Shown: one piece after another, positions 51,133 to 59,683 of the stretch
Position numbering within the stretch: position 1 is the stretch's first letter
Layout: each line of letters opens with the position of its first letter
DNA from: JAICUY01 sp963716585
GTDB taxonomy: Bacteria > Chloroflexota > Limnocylindria > QHBO01
Assembly (NCBI GenBank): GCA_963716585.1
Contig: CAVQTN010000004.1
Span: 310,001 to 374,000 of the forward strand
Length of the DNA stretch: 64,000 bases
Direction: 5' to 3'
Program-made: the position numbers and the translations under genes
The notes under the pieces: generated by a model
The model's input: the letters and a program-made list of their open reading frames with translations, nothing else
Databases searched by the model: none
What the model was told of the DNA's origin: nothing

Positions 51133-52281
51133 TCAGCGCCGGGCCAGCGCCGGGCTGCGCTCACTGAGGTGAGCGGCGAGTGACTCGGCGATACGCCGCA
51201 CGCCAGCGGCGATCGGCGCATCGGGCGAGCTGGTGACGAACGGCACGCCCTCGTTGTTCGAGGCGAGCACGAGATGCCCGTCGGAAACCACCTCGAAGTC
51301 GATGGCATGCCCGATGGCGGCCTCGACGTCGCTTCGGTTGAAGCCTCCGGCCGCATCGGCTCGGTTGAGGACCGTGGCGATCTTGCTCGGCGGGTAGCCG
51401 ATGGCCGCGAATGTCTCCCTGGCCATGGCAATCCCGCGGATGGCCATGGAGTCGTAGGTCAGCACTTCGAGAATCACGTCGGCGGCGTCGAGGAAGACGA
51501 GCACGTCGTCGGACAGAGCGGCCCGCGTGTCGACGATCACGAACTCGTAGAGCTGGCGCAGGATGGAGAGCGCCTTCTCGATGTCACGCACGGTGACCAT
51601 CTCGGCCATCTCGACCCGCGGCGGAGCCAGCAGGATGTCGATGCCCGACGGGTCGCGCCAGGTGACGTCGGCGAGATCCTGCTCCCGGATCCGATCGGTC
51701 GGCAGGTCCACGATCGAGGGCGCCTCGGCTGGCACCCTGAGCAGCCCGCGCAGGTCGGAGAACTGCATCGAGCCATCGATCAGGCACACCCGATGCTCGA
51801 CGCCGAGCGCCACGGCGAGGTTGTAGGCCAGCGTCGTGCGGCCCACCCCGCCCTTGGGAGAGAAGAGGCTGATCAGCAACGACCCGCTGCGCGATGCCTC
51901 GACCGCGCGCTCCTCGTGAGCCTTGCGTACCAGCGTGGTCAGGTCGAATCCGGAGAATGGCATCTTCAGGACGGCGTCGATGCCCTTGTCGGGGTTTTCG
52001 TCGATCGGGTTCTGCGGCACCGTCAGCATGATCACGGCGATCTGCGGCTCCGCGGCGCGCAACGCCGCAGCGACCTGGGTGCCGCCGACGCGGCCCTGGA
52101 GCAGCGCATCGACGATGACCACGTCTGGTTTGAATTCGGCGGCCGCGGCCACCGCCAAGTCGCCGGCGGTCACCACGTCGAGGATCTTGATCTGCGACTG
52201 TGCCTGCAGCAGGCCACGCATGTGCGACGCGACCTGTGGCACGTCCTCGATCACGAGGAGCCGGATCTGCTCGGCTGACAA
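51133..52281 (-). CDS. Receiver-ParA fusion, CpaE/TadZ-like (second copy)
   Basis: 382 residues. Residues 1-120 form a receiver domain (LLVIEDVPQVASHMRGLL, DVVIVDALLQGRVGG, VLKMPFSG). Residues 125-380 form the ParA-type ATPase: LFSPKGGVGRTTLAYN, LIDGSMQFSDLRGLL, FVIVDTRAALSDD. The frame is open to GTG 52377, overlapping the methyltransferase by 92 nt. TTG 52281 just after AGGTGAGGG and 4 nt beyond that gene's stop is better supported. It differs from the copy at 25081 in Walker A (GRTT versus GTTT). Confidence 0.83.
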   Translation of the reverse strand: MSAEQIRLLVIEDVPQVASHMRGLLQAQSQIKILDVVTAGDLAVAAAAEFKPDVVIVDALLQGRVGGTQVAAALRAAEPQIAVIMLTVPQNPIDENPDKGIDAVLKMPFSGFDLTTLVRKAHEERAVEASRSGSLLISLFSPKGGVGRTTLAYNLAVALGVEHRVCLIDGSMQFSDLRGLLRVPAEAPSIVDLPTDRIREQDLADVTWRDPSGIDILLAPPRVEMAEMVTVRDIEKALSILRQLYEFVIVDTRAALSDDVLVFLDAADVILEVLTYDSMAIRGIAMARETFAAIGYPPSKIATVLNRADAAGGFNRSDVEAAIGHAIDFEVVSDGHLVLASNNEGVPFVTSSPDAPIAAGVRRIAESLAAHLSERSPALARR

Positions 52282-52285
52282 TCCC

Positions 52286-53149
52286 TCACCTAAGCCTGCG
52301 GGGCGATCGAGCGGGTCCTTCCCGATCGTTCGCCCGGGTCCTCGTCCTTCGCCGTGCGACGAGGATGAACCGTTCACTTTCCCGATTCAGCGGCTCGAGA
52401 TCGTGCGACCCGAACATGAGCTCGACGGTCATTCCCGCCTGGCGTACCAGCCGCTCGAGCTCGCCAGGCGATGAATACCACAGCCGAAAGCTTGCCGGAA
52501 GCCGCGCTATCGTACCATCGGGCAATGTCCGCTCGACCAGCGTCGAGAAGGCCACGCGCAGGCCGTCGGCAGTTTCCTCGCGTGCGAGCTGGCTGTACCG
52601 AACCAGGTCGCGACCCCGCAGGTGCCGCCGCCAATCGAGGCTCAACGGCAGGTTCGCATCCGGCAGCAGGCCGGGCCCGATGTCGTCCAGCACCAGGCGT
52701 CCGGCTCGCGTCAGGTGCCGTCGCGCCACGCCGAGCAGGCGCAGCGCCGCTGCCGGACCATCGAGATGCGGGAGCACGCCGACGGCAATGGCCAGACTGA
52801 ACCGGTCGCCCCGCTTCAGCAGCGTGACGTCCTCCTCCACGAGCTCCAGACGTCGGCCGGCGGCGGCCTCATGGAGTGCCGGGCTGCGACGGATGCGCAG
52901 CCGCGCGCGTCGCAGCAGCGCCGCGCTGCCGTCGACGCCGACGATGCGCCGCGCTCCCCCGGCCAGCAAAGGCTCGAACAGCCGCCCCGATCCACAGCCG
53001 AGGTCCAGGACCGCGCCGCGCGCGCGCCGAGCCAGCTCACGGTAGAAGACCAGGTCCTCGACGATTTCGTCGTGCTCGATGTCGTAGATCTCGGCCAACA
53101 GATCCGGATCGCTCGGCTGTGCGGCAAAGATGTCCGAACTCTCAGTCAT
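52286..53149 (-). CDS. SAM-dependent methyltransferase
   Basis: A 287-residue class I methyltransferase. SAM-binding motif I is AVLDLGCGSGRLFEPLL at about residue 48, followed by IVGVDGSAALLRRARLR (motif II), LAIAVGVLPHLDG and LVLDDIGPGLLPD. The C-terminal part ends in PLNRESERFILVARRR. Substrate unknown. The ATG overlaps the preceding gene by 4 nt. Confidence 0.85.
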   Translation of the reverse strand: MTESSDIFAAQPSDPDLLAEIYDIEHDEIVEDLVFYRELARRARGAVLDLGCGSGRLFEPLLAGGARRIVGVDGSAALLRRARLRIRRSPALHEAAAGRRLELVEEDVTLLKRGDRFSLAIAVGVLPHLDGPAAALRLLGVARRHLTRAGRLVLDDIGPGLLPDANLPLSLDWRRHLRGRDLVRYSQLAREETADGLRVAFSTLVERTLPDGTIARLPASFRLWYSSPGELERLVRQAGMTVELMFGSHDLEPLNRESERFILVARRRTRTRANDREGPARSPRRLR

Positions 53150-53553
53150 GGCGCGTCGAAGCGGTGCACCGCGAACCACTCCACGATGGCTGCCATGGTC
53201 AGCACGAACAGGGTGACTGGCACACTGAGGGCCCCACCCAGTCGCAGGGCGCCCAGCGCGGCCACGACGGCGGCCGCGAGCAGGCCGCGCCGCGCTGCGC
53301 GCGCCCACGCTCCGCGATAGACGATGCGGCGCCGCAGGCCGAACTCGGTCAGGAATGCGACCGGCGCGATGAGCAGCCCGCTCGCCAACGCGGCCAGGAC
53401 CAGCACCCCGGCGCGGTTGAGCGTGGCGGTGGGACACGCCTGTCCGGGCACCTGCGCCGGACAGCTGACCGACGCAAAGACGACCAACAGCACGATGCAC
53501 AGCAGCGCGCCCGCCACCAACACGGCCACATTCAGTCGTTGCCGGCCGTTCAC
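53146..53553 (-). CDS. Small membrane protein
   Basis: 135 residues with about four hydrophobic segments (VAVLVAGALLCIVLLVVFA, VLVLAALASGLLIAPVAFL, LLAAAVVAALGALRLG, VPVTLFVLTMAAIVEWF). A Cys pair sits in the first loop. No family is recognised. GTG start at 53553 overlaps the UvrD gene stop (GTGA), and the stop overlaps the methyltransferase start (ATGA). Confidence 0.75.
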   Translation of the reverse strand: MNGRQRLNVAVLVAGALLCIVLLVVFASVSCPAQVPGQACPTATLNRAGVLVLAALASGLLIAPVAFLTEFGLRRRIVYRGAWARAARRGLLAAAVVAALGALRLGGALSVPVTLFVLTMAAIVEWFAVHRFDAP

Positions 53554-56500
53554 CGCGCCGCGTCTGGGCAGATCTCACGGAAGGGGCAAAACCCGCAGCG
53601 CATGGGCTGTGGCGTCGCTTCGAATCGCTGCGCCCGAATTCCCTCGGCTGCGATGGCGATCTTCTGCTGTGCTTTTGCCAGGCGCTTCTCCGTCGGCTCG
53701 CTGCGGCCCACCAGCCCGGACTCCAGGAAATGGAGCGACAGCTCGTCAGGAAGCTTGCCGTGCTGCGCCTCGTAGGCGAGCGCGTAGATGGACAGTTGCA
53801 GTGACTCCCGCGCCCGGCGCGCCGCCGTGCCGGGGTCTCGAACGTCGCTCGACTTGTAATCGGTGATCACCACCCGGCCGTCGGACTCGATATCGACCCG
53901 GTCGTAGCGGCCGCGCACCCGATCCTGTCCCAGCTGGAAGGCGAAGTCCGCCTCGACGGACGTCGGCCGGGCCGGATCCGCCTGCTGCTCGTTCCAGAAG
54001 CGACCGAGCGCCTCGCGCGCGGCTGCGCGGCGCGCCTCCTCGTGCTCGCGGGTCAGGAACCCCACCGACTCCCAGCTGGCATCCAGCGCGGCGTGCAGCT
54101 CTTCGAGGCTCGTCGCCCGCCCCGCCATCTGGCGCCGATGGAATGCCTGCACCGCCGCGTGCAGGGCGCGGCCGTAGACCATGGCGTGTGACGGTGGCGT
54201 CGGGATGCGGATGACGTGGCCGTAGCGATACTTCGCCGGGCAATCGAGGTAGTCGTTGACCTGGTAGAAGCTGAGCGACAGCGGCCGCTCGCCGAGGATG
54301 GGGCGCAGCGGTGCCGTGGGTCGCTGTGCCGGCAACGCATGGCGCGAGAGCTGCTCGGCGGCGCTGGGCCGGATGGCCTCCAGCGGCGTCGCCGGCGGCA
54401 GGTCGAGCGCCTCGAGTACGAACTGGCTCATGCGCCGCGATCGGCGGCCCCCGTAATCCCGCGCCCAGCTGAGCACCAGCTCCTCTCTGGCCCGCGTCAT
54501 GCCCACGTAACAGAGACGCCGCTCCTCAGCAAGGTGCGTGGCGGCCGTGGGAGCCTCAGGCACGAGGTCGTCCGGCAGCTGCAGCCGGTCGCCGCGGCCG
54601 CGGCTCGGGAAGCGATCCTCGACGAGACCGACCATGCACACCACCGGGAACTCGAGGCCCTTGGCCTTGTGATAGGTGAGGACCTGCACGGCGTCACCGT
54701 CATCCGGACCGCTGTCGGCCGTGGACGGGTCGTCTCCTGTCTCGATGAGAGTGTCGAGCTGCGCGACGAGGAACGGCAGCCGATCGTCTCGCAGCAGGCC
54801 GCCCTGGTGCCGCACGATCTCGAAGAAGCGCGCAACGTTCGCCAGCCGCGCGTCGCCCGTTTCGCGCGCGTCTGCCGAGAGTCGTGCCAGCCAGCCCGAT
54901 GCGCTGATGAAGTGATACAGCAGCTCGCCGCTGCTGCGCTCGGTGCTCAGCGACCGATGCTGGTCGAGGCTCGCCAGCAGGCGCTGCACAACTTCGAGGG
55001 CCCGACGGCCGAAGGGTGACTCCTCGGGCCGGTCCGCCGCTTCGCGGAGCGCGGCGGCGAGGCTCATTCGGCGGCGGCTGGCCCGGTTCAGGGCGAGCGT
55101 GACATCGCCGGCACCGAGGCCGAACAGCTCCGACGTCGCGAGGTCATACAGGCTGATCGAGTCGTCAGGATCGTTCACGGCGCGCAGGAAGCTGATCAGC
55201 AGCCGGACCTCGGGCTGCTGGTAGAGCCCCGCGGTTCCGCTGAAGCGCCAGGGAATGCGCAGCATGTTCAGCGAGCGCAGGAACGGGTCGGCGTCCCGAT
55301 TCCCACGGACCAGAATGGCATGCTCCCCCGCCCGCCGGCCGGCCTGCAACGAGCCGGCGATACGCTGCGCCACACCGTCAGCCTCGTCCGACCCGGTGGC
55401 GAAGGTCAGCAGCTCCGTGGGGCCGTCCGCGCGAACGCCACGGGCGAAGCCTGCGCGGGCCTTCAGCCGCTTGTCGATGCCCTCGCGTGCCTCGAGGCGA
55501 TCAGGATCGTTGTGCCGGATCAGCCTGTGCGCGGCATCCAGGATCGGCTGGCGGCTGCGAAAGTTGTCCACCAGGACAACGCTGGCAGCGCGCGGATACG
55601 CGGCGCGGAAGCCAAGGATGTTGCTCAGCGCGGCACCACGGAAGCGATAGATGCTCTGGTCGTCGTCACCGACCACGGTCAGGTTCCGATGCGCCGCCAG
55701 CAGCTTGACGAGCTCGAACTGGCCATGGTTCGTGTCCTGGAACTCGTCGACCAGGATGTAGCGATACTTCGACCGCTCCTCTTCCAGCACGGAGGGGTGC
55801 TCGCGCAGCAACCGCAGCGCCATGCTCACCTGGTCACCGAAGTCGAGCCTGTCGCTGGCGCGCATGAGCCGCTCGTACGCTTCGTAGAGGCCCGCGAGCT
55901 CAACCTGCAGAGCCGCCTCCTCGACGAGCGCCGCGTCGTTCGGCCGCTCCGCGGCGCGCAGCGCCAGGCGGTCCGCCGCGGCGCGGTAGTCGGCGGGCGC
56001 GACATCCTCGTCGCGTGCCCGGCTGATGAGCGTCACCAGCGCGCCGAGGAAGCGGGTCGGATCGCCGAGCGGTCGCAGCCGCTCGAGCGGCAGCTCGAAG
56101 AGGTGTTCGCGCAGGAAGATGATCTGCTCGGGGCGTGACAGCACCGTCGAGCGGTCCGACAGGCCGACCTCGAGCGCGTGGTCGCGGAGCAGGCGGTCTC
56201 CGAACGCGTGGAACGTGCTGATCACGCTGTCGGTGAAGCCGTACGGCACGAGCCGGTCGACCCGCTCCGTCATCTCCAGCGCAGCACGGTCGGTAAAGGT
56301 CAGCGCCAGGATCTCGGACGGCCGGGCGCGCTTTTGGGCGATGAGCCAGGCGATGCGGCGGGTGACCACCGTCGTCTTGCCGGTCCCGGCGCCAGCGACG
56401 ATCAACAGCGGCCCGTCCCCGTGGGTCACCGCCCTGCGCTGCCTGGTGGTCAGGTCGGCGAGGAGTGGTGGCTGGATGCGCAGGTGCGGGCGGCCGCGGC

Positions 56501-56591
56501 GGACCGGGACCATCTCCTCGAAGATGGGGAGCTGGTCCGGCGACGGCACGACTGCAGGCACGTCCGGCATGGTAGTCGACAGGGTAGTCAT
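53550..56591 (-). CDS. UvrD-family helicase fused to PD-(D/E)XK nuclease
   Basis: A 1013-residue superfamily 1 helicase-nuclease of the AddA/AdnB/RecB-like type. Walker A is LLIVAGAGTGKTTVVTRRI. RYILVDEFQDTNHGQFELV is motif II, VVGDDDQSIYRFRGA motif III, QVLTYHKAKGLEFPVV motif V. The C-terminal ~250 residues are a PD-(D/E)XK nuclease with YRYGHVIRIP, VRGRYDRVDIE, VVITDYKSSD. A four-Cys set for an Fe-S cluster is suggested by YLDCPAKYRYG and RCGFCPFREICP. It is likely a single-chain recombination-initiation enzyme. It heads the unit down to murI. Confidence 0.88.
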   Translation of the reverse strand: MTTLSTTMPDVPAVVPSPDQLPIFEEMVPVRRGRPHLRIQPPLLADLTTRQRRAVTHGDGPLLIVAGAGTGKTTVVTRRIAWLIAQKRARPSEILALTFTDRAALEMTERVDRLVPYGFTDSVISTFHAFGDRLLRDHALEVGLSDRSTVLSRPEQIIFLREHLFELPLERLRPLGDPTRFLGALVTLISRARDEDVAPADYRAAADRLALRAAERPNDAALVEEAALQVELAGLYEAYERLMRASDRLDFGDQVSMALRLLREHPSVLEEERSKYRYILVDEFQDTNHGQFELVKLLAAHRNLTVVGDDDQSIYRFRGAALSNILGFRAAYPRAASVVLVDNFRSRQPILDAAHRLIRHNDPDRLEAREGIDKRLKARAGFARGVRADGPTELLTFATGSDEADGVAQRIAGSLQAGRRAGEHAILVRGNRDADPFLRSLNMLRIPWRFSGTAGLYQQPEVRLLISFLRAVNDPDDSISLYDLATSELFGLGAGDVTLALNRASRRRMSLAAALREAADRPEESPFGRRALEVVQRLLASLDQHRSLSTERSSGELLYHFISASGWLARLSADARETGDARLANVARFFEIVRHQGGLLRDDRLPFLVAQLDTLIETGDDPSTADSGPDDGDAVQVLTYHKAKGLEFPVVCMVGLVEDRFPSRGRGDRLQLPDDLVPEAPTAATHLAEERRLCYVGMTRAREELVLSWARDYGGRRSRRMSQFVLEALDLPPATPLEAIRPSAAEQLSRHALPAQRPTAPLRPILGERPLSLSFYQVNDYLDCPAKYRYGHVIRIPTPPSHAMVYGRALHAAVQAFHRRQMAGRATSLEELHAALDASWESVGFLTREHEEARRAAAREALGRFWNEQQADPARPTSVEADFAFQLGQDRVRGRYDRVDIESDGRVVITDYKSSDVRDPGTAARRARESLQLSIYALAYEAQHGKLPDELSLHFLESGLVGRSEPTEKRLAKAQQKIAIAAEGIRAQRFEATPQPMRCGFCPFREICPDAAR

Positions 56592-56641
56592 GCACCCGTT
56601 ATCCGCCGCTTACCGGACAGCTTGGCTGTCGCGATCCGGTC

Positions 56642-57230
56642 TCACCGACGTGGCGCGACCTGGCGCAGGGCCTCGAGCAGGGCGGTCGCGTAGCGACGGC
56701 TGGTCTCCAGCTCGTCACGCACCTGCGCGACGCTCAGCTCACGACCCGCCGAGGCGCTCGAGCAGGGCGTCGAGAACGGCGCGCGGATATTCCACGCCGG
56801 GCGCCAGAACCACCAGCTCTCCGGACTGCCGCAGCGCGTCCAGCACGGCGTCGGGCAGCCCCAGCCGTCGCGCGACGGGCTCGGCACGGGGCGGGCTTGC
56901 CCCGCCTGCAGCCAGCTCGTCGAGCAGGGCGTCGGCGCGACGGCGCATGTCAGGGCCGAGCGTCGGCTCCTGGCCGCGGAGGCGGATGCGGTGCCCGTCC
57001 CGCTGCACCTCGCCGCGCTGTGCGAGGTCGTCGATCATCTCCAGGAGCTGCGCATCGGTCATCTCGAGCCGGACTGCCCCCCGATGTGAAGGCGGCCGCT
57101 GCGAGTCGCCGCGCACCAGCCCGAGCAGCGCATCGATGCGCAGGTCCGCGGCCATCGGCTCACGCCGATGGAACCGCGACAGGCTTGCGAGCAGGCGGCG
57201 CTCGGCGAGCCGGCGCTGGCCGGGATCCAT
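56642..57230 (-). pseudogene. selB: Remnant of selB (C-terminal winged-helix half only)
   Basis: The frame 57230-56739 encodes SelB-like winged-helix domains (LLASLSRFHRREPM and then LEMIDDLAQRGEVQRDGHRI). After a one-base shift near 56750 the last domain continues as GRELSVAQVRDELETSRRYA, a close match to the SelB end. The GTPase, domain II and III are wholly missing: upstream DNA goes straight into the DUF4446 gene. No selA, selD, tRNA-Sec or SECIS candidate is in the window. So the selenocysteine elongation factor is lost or never complete here. The match is from memory of family motifs. Confidence 0.7.
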
Positions 57231-57242
57231 CGGTCTCGGAAA

Positions 57243-57782
57243 CTAATCCGTGGTCGGAACCGGACGCGTGCCCTCGACGGCGATGCGGATCGCCTGCTCC
57301 TCTTCGGTCGACAGCGCGTGCTTCGACTCGCCGTTTTCGACCGGCTTGGCGAAGAGCCGCGTGTTGGCTCGACCGTGGAGGCTCGACAGGACCATGCCGT
57401 CGCGCCGGTCATCCAGCAGGGCGATGGCGAAGCTCTGGTCGGAACCGGTGTCCTCGAACGGGTTGAAGCGGACCATGCCGATGTGTTGCAGGCTGCCGCG
57501 CGAGCGCTCCTCCAGGAAGGCGTGCAGCCGGTCCAGGTCCCCGAGCCTGGCGCTCACCTCGTCGACCCGGCCGACGTGGGCATCCAGCACGTCCTTCAGC
57601 GAGCCGCCGGCCCCGGAACGGCCCGGCGAGGTGCCGCCGAGCAACTGACGGTAGGCGTTCGTCGCCCGACTCAGCCGCATGCTCTGCAGGACGACGAGCA
57701 CGGCGAGGATCAGAACCAGGAGGGCCAGCACGCCGATGGTGACGGCCAGGTTGTCCACCAGGATCCGGTTCAGCTCGGCCAC
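57243..57782 (-). CDS. DUF4446-family membrane protein
   Basis: 179 residues. A single N-terminal helix (VTIGVLALLVLILAVLVVL) is followed by a short coiled coil (LDAHVGRVDEVSARLGDLDR) and a folded domain with GMVRFNPFEDTGSDQSFA and LSSLHGRANTRLFAKPV, the DUF4446 signature. GTG 57782 after GGAG is chosen, because a TATGAT -10 element overlaps the upstream ATG codons at 57818/57812. Common beside parB or jag in Firmicutes; role unknown. Confidence 0.83.
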   Translation of the reverse strand: MAELNRILVDNLAVTIGVLALLVLILAVLVVLQSMRLSRATNAYRQLLGGTSPGRSGAGGSLKDVLDAHVGRVDEVSARLGDLDRLHAFLEERSRGSLQHIGMVRFNPFEDTGSDQSFAIALLDDRRDGMVLSSLHGRANTRLFAKPVENGESKHALSTEEEQAIRIAVEGTRPVPTTD

Positions 57783-57806
57783 ATCGTGCTCCGTTGGGGT
57801 GGCTGG

Positions 57807-57813
57807 TATCATA
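57807..57813. promoter_or_regulatory. Overlapping divergent -10 elements
   Basis: TATCAT on plus (57807-57812) and TATGAT on minus (57808-57813) share five bases within GGTATCATAGCC. They would drive the 57879 gene and the DUF4446 gene in opposite directions, so only one polymerase can sit there at once. Confidence 0.5.
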
Positions 57814-57878
57814 GCCATCCCACCCGCGCCAGCCGCGGGTGGTTGTGTGCGACGGTTCGCGAGTCAGACGAGGAACAT

Positions 57879-58250
57879 ATGGCCCGACGAGGCGGCAAGG
57901 CGGCGAATCGCAGGGCGAAACAACGCAAGACGCAGCGACCCAGCGGTCCACCGCGTCCGGCGGCTCCCATGGAGGCCGTGACCTCGGTGTCACCGGCGCC
58001 GGTGCGCGAGACCGAGCCGCTAGCCGCCTCGCCGGCCGCCCGCGAGCCACGCGAAACGCCCCGCCGCGCGACCCGCGACCCGCGACAGATGGTCGCGGGT
58101 CCGTCGCGCCTTGGCGAGCGAGCCCAGCAGGAGTACCACTATGTCATCCGCGACCTGCGCAACATCGGGGTGCTCGTGGCGGTGATGGCGGCGATCCTGG
58201 CGGTCGCATTCGTGGTCTTCAACGTGATGGGGCTCATGCGCGCCGCCTGA
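57879..58250 (+). CDS. Small basic protein with C-terminal membrane helix
   Basis: 123 residues. A strongly basic lead (ARRGGKAANRRAKQRKTQRP) is followed by a Pro/Ala/Arg-rich disordered stretch. It then has a helix-plus-membrane end: YHYVIRDLRNIGVLVAVMAA then ILAVAFVVFNVMG. No family is recognised. ATG 57879 has GAGG four to eight bases upstream. A tail-anchored nucleoid- or ribosome-binding protein is one reading; no function is claimed. Confidence 0.7.
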   Translation: MARRGGKAANRRAKQRKTQRPSGPPRPAAPMEAVTSVSPAPVRETEPLAASPAAREPRETPRRATRDPRQMVAGPSRLGERAQQEYHYVIRDLRNIGVLVAVMAAILAVAFVVFNVMGLMRAA

Positions 58251-58296
58251 CCTTCCACGTGGCCGGCCACGCAACGCTCGGCTCGACCGGAATCTG

Positions 58297-59649
58297 TCAG
58301 GAATCTGCCTCTGCCGGCCCGCGCCGCCGCTCCAGCCGGGCGCGCCGCAGTCGTTGCAGCCGCTCCCCGATCTGGATCTCCAGGCCCTGGTCCGACGGCT
58401 CGTAGAACAGGTGCCCCACGAGCGCATCCGGTAGGTACTGCTGCTCGACATCCGCGGCGTCGAAGTCGTGCGGGTAGAGGTAGCCGCGACCGTAGCCCTG
58501 CTCTCTCGCCAGGCGCCGATGTGCCGAGGGCCGCAGGTGCAACGGCACCGGCAGGCGACCGCGCTCCTCCACGTCGGCCAGCGCCGCGAAGTACCCCGCG
58601 CCGGCCCGGTTCGACTTCGGCGCGCTGGCTACGTACGCGGCGGCCTGGGCAAGCGCGTACTGCGCCTCGGGCAGGCCGATCATCTCGACCGCCTGCATGG
58701 CGGCCACCGCCACCTGCAGCGCCCGGGGATCGGCGTTGCCGACATCCTCCGAGGCCGCGATCACGATCCGCCGCGCGATGAAGGTCGGGTCCTCGCCGGC
58801 AGCGACCATTGATGCGCACCAGTACAGGGCGGCGTCCGGATCATTGCCGCGCATCGACTTGATGAGGGCCGACGCGGCCTCGTAGTGCTGGTCCCCCAGC
58901 CGGTCGTAGGCCAGCAGCCGCTGCTGCGCGGCCTCCGCGATCGCCTCGACCGACGGCGACGACGACACCGCACCGGCGGCCTCGAGGATGTTCAGCGCCT
59001 GGCGGGCGTCGCCGCCGGACAGGTCGACCAACGACGCCATGGCATCGGGCAGGAGCGAGACGCGGCCGTCCAGGCCGCGCGCATCGGTCAGTGCATGCTC
59101 GACAATCTGCTGCAGCGCCTCCGCGGACAACGGCTCCAGCCGATAGACCCGCAGTCGGGACAGCAGCGGCGAGTTGATCTCGTAGTACGGGTTCTCGGTG
59201 GTCGCACCGATGAGCGTGATGGTGCCGTCCTCGACGTGCGGCAGGAGCGCATCCTGCTGGCTCTTGTTGAACCGATGCAGCTCGTCGATGAACGCCACGG
59301 TCCGACCGCCGGCCTCACGCAGCGCCTTTGCCTCCGCGACGAGGGCGCGCACGTCGGCCACGCCGCTGGTCACCGCCGAGAGCTGTCGCCAGGTCCCGCC
59401 GGCGCGATCGGCCAGCAGCCGCGCCAGGGTGGTCTTCCCGGACCCTGGCGGACCCCACAGCACCATCGAGGGGAGGTAGCCGGGGCGCACGACCTTGGTG
59501 AGCGCCCCGCCCGGACCAACGAGATGCTCCTGGCCGACGAACTCGTCGAGTGCGCGCGGGCGCATCCGCGCGGCGAGCGGCGCATCGGCCGCCGGCTCGG
59601 TCTCGAACAGCGGCTGGCTGAGCTCAGGCGTGCGCGGTCGTCGCGGCAT
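58297..59649 (-). CDS. rarA: Replication-associated recombination protein RarA (MgsA)
   Basis: A 450-residue clamp-loader-like AAA+ ATPase of stalled-fork processing. RPRALDEFVGQEHLVG is the N-terminal signature, followed by Walker A VLWGPPGSGKTTLARLL and Walker B VAFIDELHRFNKSQQD. The sensor GATTENPYYEINSPLLSR and the C-terminal tetramerisation part (RGNDPDAALYWCASMVAAGE) are intact. The ATG at 59649 is about 13 nt from a predicted start of transcription. Confidence 0.95.
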   Translation of the reverse strand: MPRRPRTPELSQPLFETEPAADAPLAARMRPRALDEFVGQEHLVGPGGALTKVVRPGYLPSMVLWGPPGSGKTTLARLLADRAGGTWRQLSAVTSGVADVRALVAEAKALREAGGRTVAFIDELHRFNKSQQDALLPHVEDGTITLIGATTENPYYEINSPLLSRLRVYRLEPLSAEALQQIVEHALTDARGLDGRVSLLPDAMASLVDLSGGDARQALNILEAAGAVSSSPSVEAIAEAAQQRLLAYDRLGDQHYEAASALIKSMRGNDPDAALYWCASMVAAGEDPTFIARRIVIAASEDVGNADPRALQVAVAAMQAVEMIGLPEAQYALAQAAAYVASAPKSNRAGAGYFAALADVEERGRLPVPLHLRPSAHRRLAREQGYGRGYLYPHDFDAADVEQQYLPDALVGHLFYEPSDQGLEIQIGERLQRLRRARLERRRGPAEADS

Positions 59650-59668
59650 CGGTCAGGTCCACCGGCCG

Positions 59669-59676
59669 ATTATGAT
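59669..59676. promoter_or_regulatory. Overlapping divergent -10 elements, rarA / aminotransferase
   Basis: CATAAT on minus (59669-59674) for rarA and TATGAT on plus (59671-59676) for the aminotransferase. The plus element ends 7 nt before ATG 59684, giving a leaderless start. Confidence 0.55.
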
Positions 59677-59683
59677 GCCTGCC

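Noticed and set aside
51171..51186. GCTCACTGAGGTGAGC-like palindrome as an operator of murI
   Set aside because: It lies inside the coding end of the CpaE-like gene and can be explained by codons; no independent promoter is seen.
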